A stretch of DNA of 39,861 nt from an uncultured Anaerolineales bacterium (GCA_903884265.1 CAISEG010000062.1:1-39861); one strand, 5' to 3'. Shown: positions 26,138 to 35,932, counted from the first letter of the stretch. Translations and numbers: made by a program. The notes: a model not told the origin generated them from the letters alone.

Positions 26138-27667
26138 ATGGACCCTATTATTGCAATTGTAATTGCCGCCCTGACCCTGCTCCTGGGTCTGGCCATCGGC
26201 TTTTTCATCAGCCGGGCTCAAACTGAAAAAGCCCAGCATGGCGCACGTGACAAGGCGGAAAAATTCCTGCAGGAGACGCGCGAACAGGCACGTACCATTG
26301 AATTGCAGGCTCGCGATAATGCCCTCAAGATCTCCCAGGCTGCCGAAGGCGAGATCACCCGTCTGCGCACCGAATTGAATAAGGAAGACGAGCGCCTGCA
26401 AAAACGCCGCGCAGAACTCGACGGCCGGGTGGAAAAACTGGAACAACGCGAACAGACGGTGAATAAGCACCAGAGCGCTGTGGACCGCCGTGCCAACGAG
26501 GTCGAAAAGTTACACGAACAGGAGATGGTGGAACTCCAGCGCGTGGCCCAGATGAATGTTGACGAAGCCCGCACCATCCTGTTGGCTGAGGTGGAGAAGG
26601 ACGCCCGCAATGATATGGCGCGCATCATCCGTCAGATCGAAGCGGAAGCACGCGAAGAGGGCGACAAGCGCGCCCGCAAACTCATTGCCGATTCCATCCA
26701 GCGCGTTGCCACGGATCAAGTGGCAGAATTTACCACCTCGCTTGTACCCCTGCCCAACGAGGAAATGAAGGGTCGCATCGTGGGCCGCAACGGGCGCAAT
26801 ATTCGCGCCTTCGAGCAGGCTGCCGGAGTGGACGTGATCGTCGATGATACTCCCGAGGCCGTGACCATCTCCTGCTTCGAGCCGGTGCGTCGTGAAGTAG
26901 CTCGTCGCGCCTTGGCGCGTCTGATCTTGGATGGCCGCATCCACCCGGCGCATATCGAAAAAGTTTTGGAAGAAGAGCAGAAGGCCGTGGACAAGGTCAT
27001 CGTGGAAGCCGGCGAACAGGCTGCCTTTGATGCTGGCGTCACCGGTCTTCATCCGGAAGTGCTGCGCATGATGGGCCGGCTCAAGTTCCGCACCTCCTAC
27101 GGGCAGAACCAGCTGGCTCACGCCGTGGAAGTGGCAAAACTTTCCGGCATATTGGCAGCCGAATTGGGCGCCAATGAAGATATTTGCCGCCAGGGTGGCT
27201 TCCTGCACGACCTGGGCAAAGCCATGGACCACAATCAGGAGGGCACTCATGCCCTGCTGGGCGCAGAGTTTGCCAAACGTTACGGCGTGAATGCCACCGT
27301 GGTCAATGCCATTGCCGGTCACCACCATGAAGTTGAGCAGGAAAGTGTGGAAGCCGTCATCACCGAATCGGCTGATGCGATCTCCGGCGCCCGTCCCGGT
27401 GCACGTCGTGAGGACCTGGAAGCCTACATCAAACGCATCCGCACGCTGGAAGATATGGCCACCGCCTTCAAAGGCGTCTCGCAGGCCTATGCCATTCAGG
27501 CCGGGCGCGAGGTGCGCATCATCGTCCGCCCCGAAGAGATCGACGATCTGGAAGCAGCCCGTCTGGCCCGCGACATTGCCAAGAAGATAGAAGAGACCAT
27601 GCAGTACCCCGGCCAGATCCGGGTGACGGTCATCCGCGAGACACGTGCAACGGAATACGCGAAATAG
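26138..27667 (+). CDS. rny: Ribonuclease Y
   Basis: 509 residues. One N-terminal membrane helix (IIAIVIAALTLLLGLAIGFFI), a long charged coiled coil (about 30-190), a KH domain (LPNEEMKGRIVGRNGRNIRAFEQAAGVDVIVDDTP), and an HD domain with HDLGKAMDHNQEGTHALLG and AIAGHHHEVE. This is the full RNase Y order: a membrane-anchored endoribonuclease that starts mRNA decay. The ATG at 26138 is preferred because AAGGA lies 7 bases upstream; a TTG at 26132 overlaps the recX stop. A strong terminator follows at 27687. Confidence 0.97.
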   Translation: MDPIIAIVIAALTLLLGLAIGFFISRAQTEKAQHGARDKAEKFLQETREQARTIELQARDNALKISQAAEGEITRLRTELNKEDERLQKRRAELDGRVEKLEQREQTVNKHQSAVDRRANEVEKLHEQEMVELQRVAQMNVDEARTILLAEVEKDARNDMARIIRQIEAEAREEGDKRARKLIADSIQRVATDQVAEFTTSLVPLPNEEMKGRIVGRNGRNIRAFEQAAGVDVIVDDTPEAVTISCFEPVRREVARRALARLILDGRIHPAHIEKVLEEEQKAVDKVIVEAGEQAAFDAGVTGLHPEVLRMMGRLKFRTSYGQNQLAHAVEVAKLSGILAAELGANEDICRQGGFLHDLGKAMDHNQEGTHALLGAEFAKRYGVNATVVNAIAGHHHEVEQESVEAVITESADAISGARPGARREDLEAYIKRIRTLEDMATAFKGVSQAYAIQAGREVRIIVRPEEIDDLEAARLARDIAKKIEETMQYPGQIRVTVIRETRATEYAK

Positions 27668-27686
27668 CAAAGATGGAATTAATATC

Positions 27687-27724
27687 AGAGCAGGGCGACC
27701 CGGCGGGTCGCCCTGCTCTTTTTT
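27687..27724 (+). terminator. Intrinsic terminator of rny
   Basis: A perfect 15-bp stem (AGAGCAGGGCGACCC with GGGTCGCCCTGCTCT, loop GGC) is followed by six T residues. It is part of the duplicated segment, so a second copy lies at 30619-30656. Confidence 0.95.
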
Positions 27725-27787
27725 CAGCCCTGTTCTTTTATCAGCCCGTTCTTTTATCAGATGGACACGCCATCTGCTTCATTCCCT

Positions 27788-28249
27788 TCAGGTTCCAACG
27801 AATGGGTTCCCGCACTTCTCCTCCCCCACCCTGGTCTCCGGCCCATGCCCCGAAAGGATGCGCGTTTCGTCTGGCAGCGTAAACACCTGCTTTTGAATGC
27901 TCTCCAACAGCTCATCCAAGTCGCCGCCAGGCAGATCCGTCCGGCCGATGCCACCTTTGAAGATCAAATCACCGCTAAAGAGAACATTTTCTTGCGCACA
28001 ATAGAACATGCAATGGCCCGGCGAGTGTCCTGGTGAATGGCGGACTTGGAACCTGTAACCTCCAACCGAAAGTACCCGGATCGCCGCCAGGTCTACAGAT
28101 GGGAGCGGGCCAAGGGTGAATTCAAACCCCAGCCCTTTGCCCAAGCCATGGTTCTTCAACAATTCAAGGTCGGCGGAATGAAGTGCCACCGGCAGGTCGG
28201 GCCGCTGGAGTGCCTCCACCAGTTCCGCGGCACCGCTGAAATGATCAAA
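27788..28249 (-). pseudogene. 5'-truncated copy of the MBL-fold hydrolase gene
   Basis: The frame is open and aligns with the intact gene at 30720-31358, but it begins at FDHFSGAAELVEALQRP. The first 59 or so codons are missing, including both His residues of the HAHFDH metal motif, so it cannot make an active enzyme. About eight amino-acid differences from the intact copy have built up. It reads into transposase DNA at 28250. An internal ATG at 28219 could start a 143-residue fragment, but no function is expected. Confidence 0.88.
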
Positions 28250-28250
28250 G

Positions 28251-28825
28251 ATATCGTTGTCAAAATCAAAACTAATGATTTAGAAATCATGTTCCGAATG
28301 GACCGCGGCTATTTTGATGAAGAAATTATTGAAACGATCGAATCACTGGGATGCAAGTATTTGATCAAGACCAAAGAATATCTAACCCTTGTTTCTCAAG
28401 TAACGGATCCATCTAATTTATTCGTGACAGGTGATGAGGGCAGGGAAACGGCTGAGCTTTTTACGAAACAAAACGCATGGGACAAAGATCGAAGATTTAT
28501 AGTCTCTTGGGTATTGAAACCAGAATAAGAAAGGGTGCAATTATCTCTCATAGACAGCGACGAATACGATTACTTATTCTTTGTAACCAATACTGAACGC
28601 CCTTCAGAAAAAGTGTTTATTTCTTACGAAAAGCGTGGCAATGTTGAGAATTACATCAAAGAAGCCAAGTATGATGTGGCGGTAGGGCATCATTCATTGA
28701 AATCGTTTTGGGCCAATGAGGCAGTGTTCCAAATGATGATGCTTTTATACAATCTGTTTTTGCTGTTCAAATTCGATTTTCTGGGGATTCAGAATTCAGA
28801 CAGTAAATCAAGACATTTCGTTTGA
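28251..28825 (+). pseudogene. IS1380-like transposase remnant
   Basis: The C-terminal half of a DDE transposase. FRMDRGYFDEEIIETIESLGCKYLIKTKEYL matches the second-acid region of the IS1380 family (R-DSGF type), and ISYEKRGNVENYIKEAKYD the YE-RG-xE-xIkE-K region with the last catalytic Glu, followed by FWANEAVFQMMMLLYNLF. The N-terminal half is missing, cut at the repeat junction. An in-frame TAA at 28526-28528 interrupts it, with the same frame continuing on both sides, so it is a nonsense change, not a frameshift. Base composition is AT-richer than the neighbours. No terminal inverted repeats could be identified. Confidence 0.8.
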
Positions 28826-30335
<1,510 letters not shown>

Positions 30336-30488
30336 TGTGATCATCACTAGTGCATTGTTTTTGACTGCTCTAGACGCAGGTGTCGAAGCCTGCCCGCGGA
30401 CCGAACTTCTGTTTGCCCCAAGGGGATTAGAATAACCGTTCGGGTCTTGGAAAACTCACAAGAATTGTTGCCACCAAAAGAATCGAAA

Positions 30489-30520
30489 GACCACAAACCA
30501 GCAATGAAAGGCTTGTGGTC
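30489..30520 (-). terminator. Hairpin after the tRNA-like fragment
   Basis: GACCACAAACC (30489-30499) pairs with GGCTTGTGGTC (30510-30520) with one mismatch. On the minus strand it is followed by TTTCGATT. It lies just downstream of the tRNA 3'-like sequence, as a tRNA gene terminator would. The bases from 30336 to 30488 hold nothing else recognisable. Confidence 0.5.
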
Positions 30521-30525
30521 TATTT

Positions 30526-30550
30526 GTAAGCCTGACAGGATTCGAACTGA
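30526..30550 (-). other. tRNA 3'-end-like fragment (possible integration footprint)
   Basis: On the minus strand CAGTTCGAATCCTGTCAGG followed by CTTAC has the T-loop motif GTTCGAATC and an acceptor-like 3' strand. The T stem pairs poorly, and no matching 5' acceptor strand (GTAAGCC-type), D arm or anticodon arm lies upstream. It is therefore not an intact tRNA gene, only a fragment that resembles the last third of one. Confidence 0.4.
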
Positions 30551-30614
30551 TAGTAACTTCTCATACAGGTTCCTTTACAACCTTCGACATTATGCACAGC
30601 ACATAGATTTCCTC

Positions 30615-31181
30615 TATCAGAGCAGGGCGACCCGGCGGGTCGCCCTGCTCTTTTTTCAGCCCTGTTCTTTTATTAGCCCGTTCTTTTATCAGATGGACAC
30701 GCCATCTGCTTCAGTCCCTTCAGGTTCCAACGAATGGGTTCCCGCACTTCTCCACCCCCACCCAGGTCTCCGGCCCATGCCCCGAAAGGATACGCGTCTC
30801 GTCTGGCAGCGTAAACACCTGCTTTTGAATGCTCTCCACCAGCTCATCCAAGTCGCCGCCAGGCAGGTCCGTCCGGCCGATGCCACCTTGGAAGATCAAA
30901 TCACCGCTAAAGAGAACATTTTCTTGCGCACAATAGAACATGCAATGGCCCGGCGAGTGTCCTGGCGTATGGCGGACTTGGAACCTGTAATCTCCAACCG
31001 AAAGTACCCGGATCGCTGCCAGGTCTACAGACGGGAGCGGGCCAAGGGCGAATTCAAACCCCAGCCCCTTGCGCAGGCCATGGTTCTTCAACAATTCAAG
31101 GTCGGCGGAGTGAAGTGCCACCGGCAGGTCGGGCCGCTGGAGTGCCTCCACCAGTTCCGCAGCACCGGCGAAATGATCAAA
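30615..31181. repeat. Right copy of the 567-bp direct repeat
   Basis: Pairs with 27683-28249 (offset 2,932). In this copy the hydrolase gene continues intact past the repeat end to its start at 31358, and the rny-type terminator hairpin with six T residues lies at 30619-30656 although no rny copy precedes it. Confidence 0.93.
30619..30656 (+). terminator. Second copy of the rny terminator
   Basis: Same 15-bp stem and six T residues as at 27687-27724. In its present place it can stop plus-strand transcription from the MFS gene before it runs antisense into the hydrolase gene. Confidence 0.85.
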
Positions 31182-31358
31182 ATGGGCGTGGGTATACCAG
31201 AGCTGGTCGATCTTCCAGCCGCGCTTCTGCGCTTCAGTCGTGATAACCCGGCCGTCCCAGGCCGGGTCGATCACCGCCGCCTCACCTGAGTTGGGGTCGG
31301 CGATCAGGTAACAATTCGTGGAAGCGGGGCCAAGAACCAGGGGGATGATTTCAAGCAT
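30720..31358 (-). CDS. MBL-fold metallo-hydrolase (glyoxalase II-like, YcbL type)
   Basis: 212 residues. MLEIIPLVLGPASTNCYLI is the typical start of small glyoxalase II-like hydrolases. The metal motif is THAHFDH (His57, His59, Asp61, His62), with further ligands in HTPGHSPGH and LFSGDLIFQGGIGRTDLPGGD, and SGHGPET near the end. It is likely a dimetal thioester or lactone hydrolase in the cytoplasm; the substrate is unknown. The ATG at 31358 has GGAG 8 bases upstream; the longer in-frame ORF to 31688 runs inside the MFS gene and is rejected. It starts 2 bases after the MFS stop, so it is the third gene of an operon. Its 3' part is duplicated at 27788-28249. Confidence 0.93.
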   Translation of the reverse strand: MLEIIPLVLGPASTNCYLIADPNSGEAAVIDPAWDGRVITTEAQKRGWKIDQLWYTHAHFDHFAGAAELVEALQRPDLPVALHSADLELLKNHGLRKGLGFEFALGPLPSVDLAAIRVLSVGDYRFQVRHTPGHSPGHCMFYCAQENVLFSGDLIFQGGIGRTDLPGGDLDELVESIQKQVFTLPDETRILSGHGPETWVGVEKCGNPFVGT

Positions 31359-31360
31359 GC

Positions 31361-32515
31361 TCAAAGCTCCAGGAACTGGCCGGCTGGTTCCGATTCTTTT
31401 TCCGTCTGGCGTGGTGTAAAGGCAATCGAGATTAAGATCACCACACCGATCAATCCCAGGCTGACCGGGTACACGATGATCGGTTCGCGCGTATATAGGA
31501 CTCCTGCCAGCAGGGGCGCTAGGGTCATGGCTAGCGAGCTGAAAGTCTCGGCCACGCCGTAGGCAAGCCCCATCTGTGCCGGGTGCACCAGAGGACGCGC
31601 TTGTGCGTAAATGAACGAACGGGCCGAGCGGTACCCGCCTAGCAGAAAGTAACCCAGCGCGTACCAGGGTACTCCCATTCCCTTCCATAAAATCAAGCTA
31701 AAAAACGCCACCGAGGCCTGTGCCAGCAAAAACCCGGTCCGGGCCGCGAATTGTCCCAGGATTAGGTTTAATGCCGCATTCCCAAAACTGCCCACGGAGC
31801 CGAGCAGGCCAATGGATTCCAGCGACAGCCCGCGTTCGTTTTGCAGGAATTTGGGCGTCAGCGGTTGGGGCAGGTACATGACGAACATCGCCACGCAGAC
31901 GATCCCTACCAATGTCATGAATCGTGTGTTCGTCCATAGCTTCGCTGGCGGGGCGGCAGGGTCGTGTTCGTCGCGCGGTTGGGGACGGATGAAGAGCAGG
32001 ATGCCTGTTGAGACGATAAAGATGCAGGCGGAGATCATATAAACGAGATGCAGGCCGTACCGTTCTCCGATCCAACCGCCGGAGATCGGTCCGAGCACCG
32101 CCCCAAGGTTGAAAGAGGCCGACATCAAGGTCATGGCGCGCACCGGGGAAAGTTTCCCGCGCGCCGCTGTCACGTAAGAGTTCAACGGCGCGGAGACGAA
32201 TGCGGTCAGCCCATAAAAAAGTACTCCAACAATAAAAACAGGCAGTGTCCGCGCCATCGCCATGATCCAGGTGGCGATTAAGCCGGAAGTCCAGGCGGCA
32301 ATGACGATCGGTTTTCGTCCCACGCGGTCTGCCAGGTAGCCGGCTGGGATATGCGCCAGCATCATCGCCAGGCCGAAGGCGCTGAAAACCGTGGCAATGG
32401 TCATCGTGCTTGCCCCCAGTTGCTGTAAATAGATCGGTTGGAAATAGATGAACATTCCCTCGCCGATCCCCCAGGTGAAGAGGGAAGCAAATAACAGGAT
32501 TAGGTCAACGCTCAT
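31361..32515 (-). CDS. Major facilitator superfamily transporter
   Basis: 384 residues with about 12 helices. The loop 2-3 signature is GYLADRVGRKPIV, followed by MTLMSASFNLGAVLGPISGGWIGERYG, the helix 5 motif seen in drug and sugar exporters. The N-terminus MSVDLILLFASLFTWGIGEGMFIYFQPIYLQQLG suggests a general effluxer. Its ATG overlaps the stop of the upstream esterase gene (ATGA), and the hydrolase gene follows after 2 bases, so esterase, transporter and hydrolase are co-expressed. It is not closely similar to the MFS protein at 29181-30335. Confidence 0.93.
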   Translation of the reverse strand: MSVDLILLFASLFTWGIGEGMFIYFQPIYLQQLGASTMTIATVFSAFGLAMMLAHIPAGYLADRVGRKPIVIAAWTSGLIATWIMAMARTLPVFIVGVLFYGLTAFVSAPLNSYVTAARGKLSPVRAMTLMSASFNLGAVLGPISGGWIGERYGLHLVYMISACIFIVSTGILLFIRPQPRDEHDPAAPPAKLWTNTRFMTLVGIVCVAMFVMYLPQPLTPKFLQNERGLSLESIGLLGSVGSFGNAALNLILGQFAARTGFLLAQASVAFFSLILWKGMGVPWYALGYFLLGGYRSARSFIYAQARPLVHPAQMGLAYGVAETFSSLAMTLAPLLAGVLYTREPIIVYPVSLGLIGVVILISIAFTPRQTEKESEPAGQFLEL

Positions 32516-33291
32516 GCAGACGCGACCCGCTCGATGAAATCAGCCGCGGCCTTGAAAACAAATTCCCGCTTTGGTTCTTCGGTGATGACGTGACTGCTGC
32601 CTTCTATCCATATCTTTTGCTTGTCGGTCGTGCCGAGAGCCGCGTGGATGGAATCCATACTGCCTTCGAAAATGTAATGATCATCCCGGGAGCAGATCAG
32701 GAGTACCGGCGCGGTAACCTGCGCCAGCGATGCGCGCATGATGCCCAGCAGGTCGTTCAGTTCGCCGATGCAGCGCAGCGGGTTTTCAGAGTAGGCCACA
32801 TGTTGTTTGAAGGCGGCCTTGTCAAACCAGTCGGCCCCCGGCTCGCCTCTCCCCTTGGGCATGTAAGGACGTACACTGGCCAAGAACTTAATGTACTTGA
32901 GACGTGGGTCATCCGGTAATTTATAGGGGGTGGATAAAGCCACCACACCCCGCACCGGGAGCCTGCTCGCCATGGTCAGCGACAGTACCCCGCCCATCGA
33001 CAGACCAAGCAGGAAGATCTGCTCGGTGCAGCTGCGTAGCAAATGATAACCATCCTCCACCGAGAGCAGCCAGTCTGTATAACGCGAGCGGATCATGTCT
33101 TCAGGTTTTGTGGCATGTCCCGCCAGGCGTATGCCGCAGACGGTGTAACCCTGGCGGTTCAGGTACTCCCCCAGCCAGCGCATCTCTTTCGGCGCGCCCG
33201 TGAATCCATGTGTAAGCAGGCAGCCGATTTTGGCGTTTTCGCCTTTTCCGGGGAAGAAGAACGGTTCTGCAGTGGGAATGATTTGGGACAT
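32512..33291 (-). CDS. Alpha/beta hydrolase, carboxylesterase (Est30-like)
   Basis: 259 residues. LLTHGFTGAPKEMRWLGEYLNRQGYTV is the oxyanion-hole region, the nucleophile is Ser98 in LGLSMGG, the acid is in ICSRDDHYIFEG and the His in EGSSHVITEEPKRE. This arrangement matches thermophile-type small carboxylesterases that cleave short-chain esters. It is the first gene of the operon with the MFS transporter and MBL hydrolase. The ribosome binding site GAGG precedes the ATG; a TATAAT and an inverted repeat lie upstream. The natural substrate is unknown. Confidence 0.93.
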   Translation of the reverse strand: MSQIIPTAEPFFFPGKGENAKIGCLLTHGFTGAPKEMRWLGEYLNRQGYTVCGIRLAGHATKPEDMIRSRYTDWLLSVEDGYHLLRSCTEQIFLLGLSMGGVLSLTMASRLPVRGVVALSTPYKLPDDPRLKYIKFLASVRPYMPKGRGEPGADWFDKAAFKQHVAYSENPLRCIGELNDLLGIMRASLAQVTAPVLLICSRDDHYIFEGSMDSIHAALGTTDKQKIWIEGSSHVITEEPKREFVFKAAADFIERVASA

Positions 33292-33313
33292 AAGCGCCTC
33301 AGAATAAAGGGTT

Positions 33314-33340
33314 TGTGACGCGTGTTACATACAGATTATA
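33314..33340 (-). promoter_or_regulatory. -10 box with overlapping operator-like inverted repeat, esterase operon
   Basis: TATAAT on the minus strand at 33340-33335 has no good -35. The inverted repeat TGTGACGCGTGTTACA (33314-33329 on the plus strand) would cover the start point. Its TGTGA-N6-TTACA form is close to CRP/FNR-family sites (TGTGA-N6-TCACA), and its place suggests repression. Confidence 0.4.
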
Positions 33341-33391
33341 ACCCCGCCTGGCTTGCCCTTAAAATAAAAGCAGCTTGGCCGGAGGCAGGTG

Positions 33392-33973
33392 TTATTGGGA
33401 TTCGTGATCGGTCAGAGCTGTTTTCCTGAGACCTCTCATCCAGGCGGGTTGCAGTTTCGCGATCTGCCAATAGACCGGGCATTCTGTGTCGTGTGCGCCG
33501 GGCAGGTAACCGGTGGAAAGCAGGAATTCCTTGACGATCTCCCCGCCGGTGAAAACAAAGGTCTTTTTGAACAGTTTCGTCCATTCATCCTGGCTGATGG
33601 GGTGATGTACATCCAGCCAACCCCTGAAGGAGCCAAACTCCGCCCGCAGGCCCTGGATGCGACGTGCATTCTCGATCGCCGCGTGCACCTTGAGCCGGTT
33701 GCGGATGATGCCTGCATCGGCCAGCAACCGGGCAGTATCTGCATCGACGTATGCCGCCACGCTGTCCACATCGAAACCTTCGTAGGCCCTGCGGAAATTG
33801 GCCTGTTTCTTTAAAATGGTGATCCACGACAATCCTGCCTGGTTGATCTCGAGCACCAGGCGCTCAAAGAGAGCCGGGTCATCCGTCAGCGGGAAGCCGT
33901 ACTCGCGATCGTGGTAATTTTTGTTGAAGGTGTCTTCCGGATGTTCTCGCAGATATTGGCAGTAAGTCATCAT
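33392..33973 (-). CDS. tag: DNA-3-methyladenine glycosylase I (Tag)
   Basis: 193 residues. The opening YCQYLREHPEDTFNKNYHDREYGFPLTDD, ERLVLEINQAGLSWITILKKQANFRRAYEGFDV, and LADAGIIRNRLKVHAAIENARRI are typical of the Tag family, which removes 3-methyladenine from alkylated DNA. The C-terminal zinc region (GYLPGAHDTECPVYWQI) differs somewhat from Escherichia coli Tag, so the metal site may be altered. The first ATG overlaps the aminotransferase stop (ATGA), so it is translated as the last gene of a four-gene set. Confidence 0.92.
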   Translation of the reverse strand: MMTYCQYLREHPEDTFNKNYHDREYGFPLTDDPALFERLVLEINQAGLSWITILKKQANFRRAYEGFDVDSVAAYVDADTARLLADAGIIRNRLKVHAAIENARRIQGLRAEFGSFRGWLDVHHPISQDEWTKLFKKTFVFTGGEIVKEFLLSTGYLPGAHDTECPVYWQIAKLQPAWMRGLRKTALTDHESQ

Positions 33974-35100
33974 GGCCGACCTGTCTTGGTTGTGCGCTCA
34001 TCGAGAAACTGCTCCAGCTGCGCCAGGGCTTGTGGCATATTCCTGCGCGCAAAGCCCAGCCGGAAATGATTTCCCGGATGGTCGTACATCGTTCCCGGCA
34101 GGAGCAGCACGCCCGAACTGGTCACCAGTTGGTGACAGAACTGTCCCACATCCTCGCCAAGCAGGCGCGGAAAAGCGATCGGTCCGGCCTTTGGGCGCAC
34201 CCACTCAAAATCAGCCGCGCGTGCCGCAAAAAAGGGCTCCAACAGGGACAGGTTATCGCGGATGATCTGCAAATTCCGCCCGGTGACCTGGCTGCGATGC
34301 CGCAGGGCCAGTTCGGATAGGTATTCACTGGGGGCACTGCTGCAGATGGTGGTGTAATCCTTGAGCGCGGCCATGCGCTCAAGGACTGAGGCGTTGTGCG
34401 TGGCAACCCAGCCGATGCGCAGCCCGGCCAGCCCGTAGGCCTTGGACATGACCCCCAGCGAGACGGCGCTCGGGTTGATGTCACACGCCGAGGGGAGTCG
34501 GTCCGCCTGGTCGTATTCCAGCTCGCGATAGACCTCGTCGGAGAAGAGAATGACACCGCGTTCCTGCGCCAGGGTATTGAGTGCTCGGTAATCGGCTTGC
34601 GTCATCAGGAAACCGGTCGGGTTATGCGGCGTGTTGACGATTACCGCGCGTGTATTCGGGCGCAGATTGCTTTTGAGTTCGTCCAGGTCGAGCGCCCACC
34701 TGTTTTGCAGGCGGGCTTCCCAAAAGGTCACTTCACAGCCAATGCTCCTGGCAATCTCGAATAGCGACTGGTAGCAAGGCCAATGCACGATAATGTGGTC
34801 GCCGGGTTGCAGTACAGCCTGCATGAACAGGAAGATGGCTTCTTCCGCTCCGCTGTGGACGAGGACCTGCTCAGGCTGGATGCCGGTATAGATGCGGCTG
34901 ATCTCCTGCCGCAGCGAGGGCGCACCGGACGATTCGGTGTAACCCAGCCAGTGTCGCCTCAGGCCTTCTTCTGCCTCCGGCTCAAGGGCCAGTAGGTCGG
35001 CGACGGACAGCGATTCGCAGTCCGAACTGCACAACAGGTACTTTGCATTGAACTCGTAATGGGCGAAATAACGTTCCAGTTTGAAAGGGGTCAGTTGCAT
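33970..35100 (-). CDS. PLP-dependent aminotransferase class I/II
   Basis: 376 residues. Fold type I features: VHSGAEEAIFLFMQAVLQPGDHIIV, VNTPHNPTGFLMT, LFSDEVYRELEYD, and PLP Lys220 in VMSKAYGLAGLRIGWVA, with the substrate-carboxylate Arg in NHFRLGFARRN. The N-terminus has FAHYEFNAKYLLCSSDCESLSVADLL, as in a subgroup close to capreomycidine-synthase/AlaC-like enzymes. The amino donor and acceptor cannot be told. The ATG at 35100 starts 2 bases after the preceding stop, so the long in-frame extension to 35343, which reads through that gene, is rejected. It overlaps tag by 4 bases. Confidence 0.92.
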   Translation of the reverse strand: MQLTPFKLERYFAHYEFNAKYLLCSSDCESLSVADLLALEPEAEEGLRRHWLGYTESSGAPSLRQEISRIYTGIQPEQVLVHSGAEEAIFLFMQAVLQPGDHIIVHWPCYQSLFEIARSIGCEVTFWEARLQNRWALDLDELKSNLRPNTRAVIVNTPHNPTGFLMTQADYRALNTLAQERGVILFSDEVYRELEYDQADRLPSACDINPSAVSLGVMSKAYGLAGLRIGWVATHNASVLERMAALKDYTTICSSAPSEYLSELALRHRSQVTGRNLQIIRDNLSLLEPFFAARAADFEWVRPKAGPIAFPRLLGEDVGQFCHQLVTSSGVLLLPGTMYDHPGNHFRLGFARRNMPQALAQLEQFLDERTTKTGRP

Positions 35101-35102
35101 AT

Positions 35103-35486
35103 CTATTCCACATCCTTGGCCCACGAGCCGCTTGGATAGATGAATTTCGGTTCCTGTGGGTCCACTTTTAACGAGATTTCTTTTCCTGTTACCACGTATT
35201 CCAGTGCTTCCTCTTCCACCAGCCAAGTTGTCGTCGCAGTGTAGGCTGGCGTGCCGGGCAGGTGAACTTCCATCTCCAGCATAACGCGTACCATTTTGCC
35301 CAGACCCGCGGCTCCATGGGTGGAGGTGACGATCCGCGCCCATGCCCAGACGGCGCGTTCACGTCGTGTCTGGGGGGTGTCCTTTGTTTTCTTTTTCCCG
35401 GACGTGCGGCGTATGTTCACCATGACCCACACGGCTGCTCCCACCATGATGGTCGCCATGATAATTCCAAATGCATCAACTGACAT
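35103..35486 (-). CDS. Membrane-anchored protein of unknown function
   Basis: 127 residues from the ATG at 35486, which has GGAG 7 bases upstream; an ATG at 35498 in frame is less well placed. One N-terminal helix (about 5-22, FGIIMATIMVGAAVWVMV), a basic linker (RRTSGKKKTKDTPQTRRER) and a beta-rich cytosolic domain with ARIVTSTHGAAGLGKMVRVMLEMEV and a closing KFIYPSGSWAKDVE. I do not recognise a family. It overlaps the upstream gene by 11 bases and is followed after 2 bases by the aminotransferase. Confidence 0.7.
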   Translation of the reverse strand: MSVDAFGIIMATIMVGAAVWVMVNIRRTSGKKKTKDTPQTRRERAVWAWARIVTSTHGAAGLGKMVRVMLEMEVHLPGTPAYTATTTWLVEEEALEYVVTGKEISLKVDPQEPKFIYPSGSWAKDVE

Positions 35487-35799
35487 TTTGGTCTCCATCT
35501 GCCAGCCCCTCCATAAGGCGGGCGAAGCCGTCGTATGGGGCCAGGGGGATCAGAACAAAGTCGATCAGCCCGGCCTGCACCAGCGGAAGCGTGGAAAGCA
35601 GATGGCCGGCTTCTTCAGCATGGGCACATTCCAGCATTAGGATTGCAGTGTGCTCCTCAGCATGGAAATAGATCTCGCGCAGCGTGCCGGATTGCTGAAG
35701 CTCCCAGACACGGCGAGCTTCGTCTTTTAGCAGAGGCTGGAATCTGTCGCCGGTTGACCCGGGGAGTTCACGTTCAAGGGCAAGGATTTTCATTTTCAT
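35476..35799 (-). CDS. Muconolactone isomerase / YciI-like small protein
   Basis: 107 residues with the dimeric ferredoxin-like pattern: KILALERELPG, LLKDEARRVWELQQSGTLREIYFHAEEHTAILMLECAHAEEAGHLLSTLPLVQAGLIDFVLIPLAPYDGFARL. This suits the muconolactone delta-isomerase-like/YciI superfamily; such proteins are often isolated and of unknown role. It is the first gene of the four-gene minus-strand set, with a weak ribosome binding site and no clear promoter seen. No aromatic-degradation genes are nearby, so the isomerase activity itself is doubtful. Confidence 0.8.
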   Translation of the reverse strand: MKMKILALERELPGSTGDRFQPLLKDEARRVWELQQSGTLREIYFHAEEHTAILMLECAHAEEAGHLLSTLPLVQAGLIDFVLIPLAPYDGFARLMEGLADGDQNVS

Positions 35800-35932
35800 T
35801 CTCGCAAAACGGTAATTATTATGAACGCATTGAATAAATGAGCTTGGCCGCGAAAAGATTCCTATCCGTGTAACTCGTAATGGGAAGAGGAACTTTCCTG
35901 TTCAAAAGAGTTAGTTTGCATGGTCAGTTCTT

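Larger units (their letters stand above)
27683..28249. repeat. Left copy of a 567-bp direct repeat
   Basis: Matches 30615-31181 in the same orientation at a constant offset of 2,932 bases, with no insertion or deletion and about 22 differences by eye (about 96% identity). It holds the rny terminator and the 3' part of the MBL-fold hydrolase gene. Similarity stops sharply after ATGATCAAA, where transposase sequence begins. Confidence 0.93.

Noticed and set aside
26510-27670. A 386-codon open frame antisense to rny
   Set aside because: rny has all its domains on the plus strand; the antisense product has no recognisable domain or ribosome binding site.
28037-28528. A single open frame running from the truncated hydrolase copy into the transposase remnant
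   Set aside because: Its first 70 codons are antisense to the hydrolase relic. It is a chance fusion across the repeat junction, not a gene.
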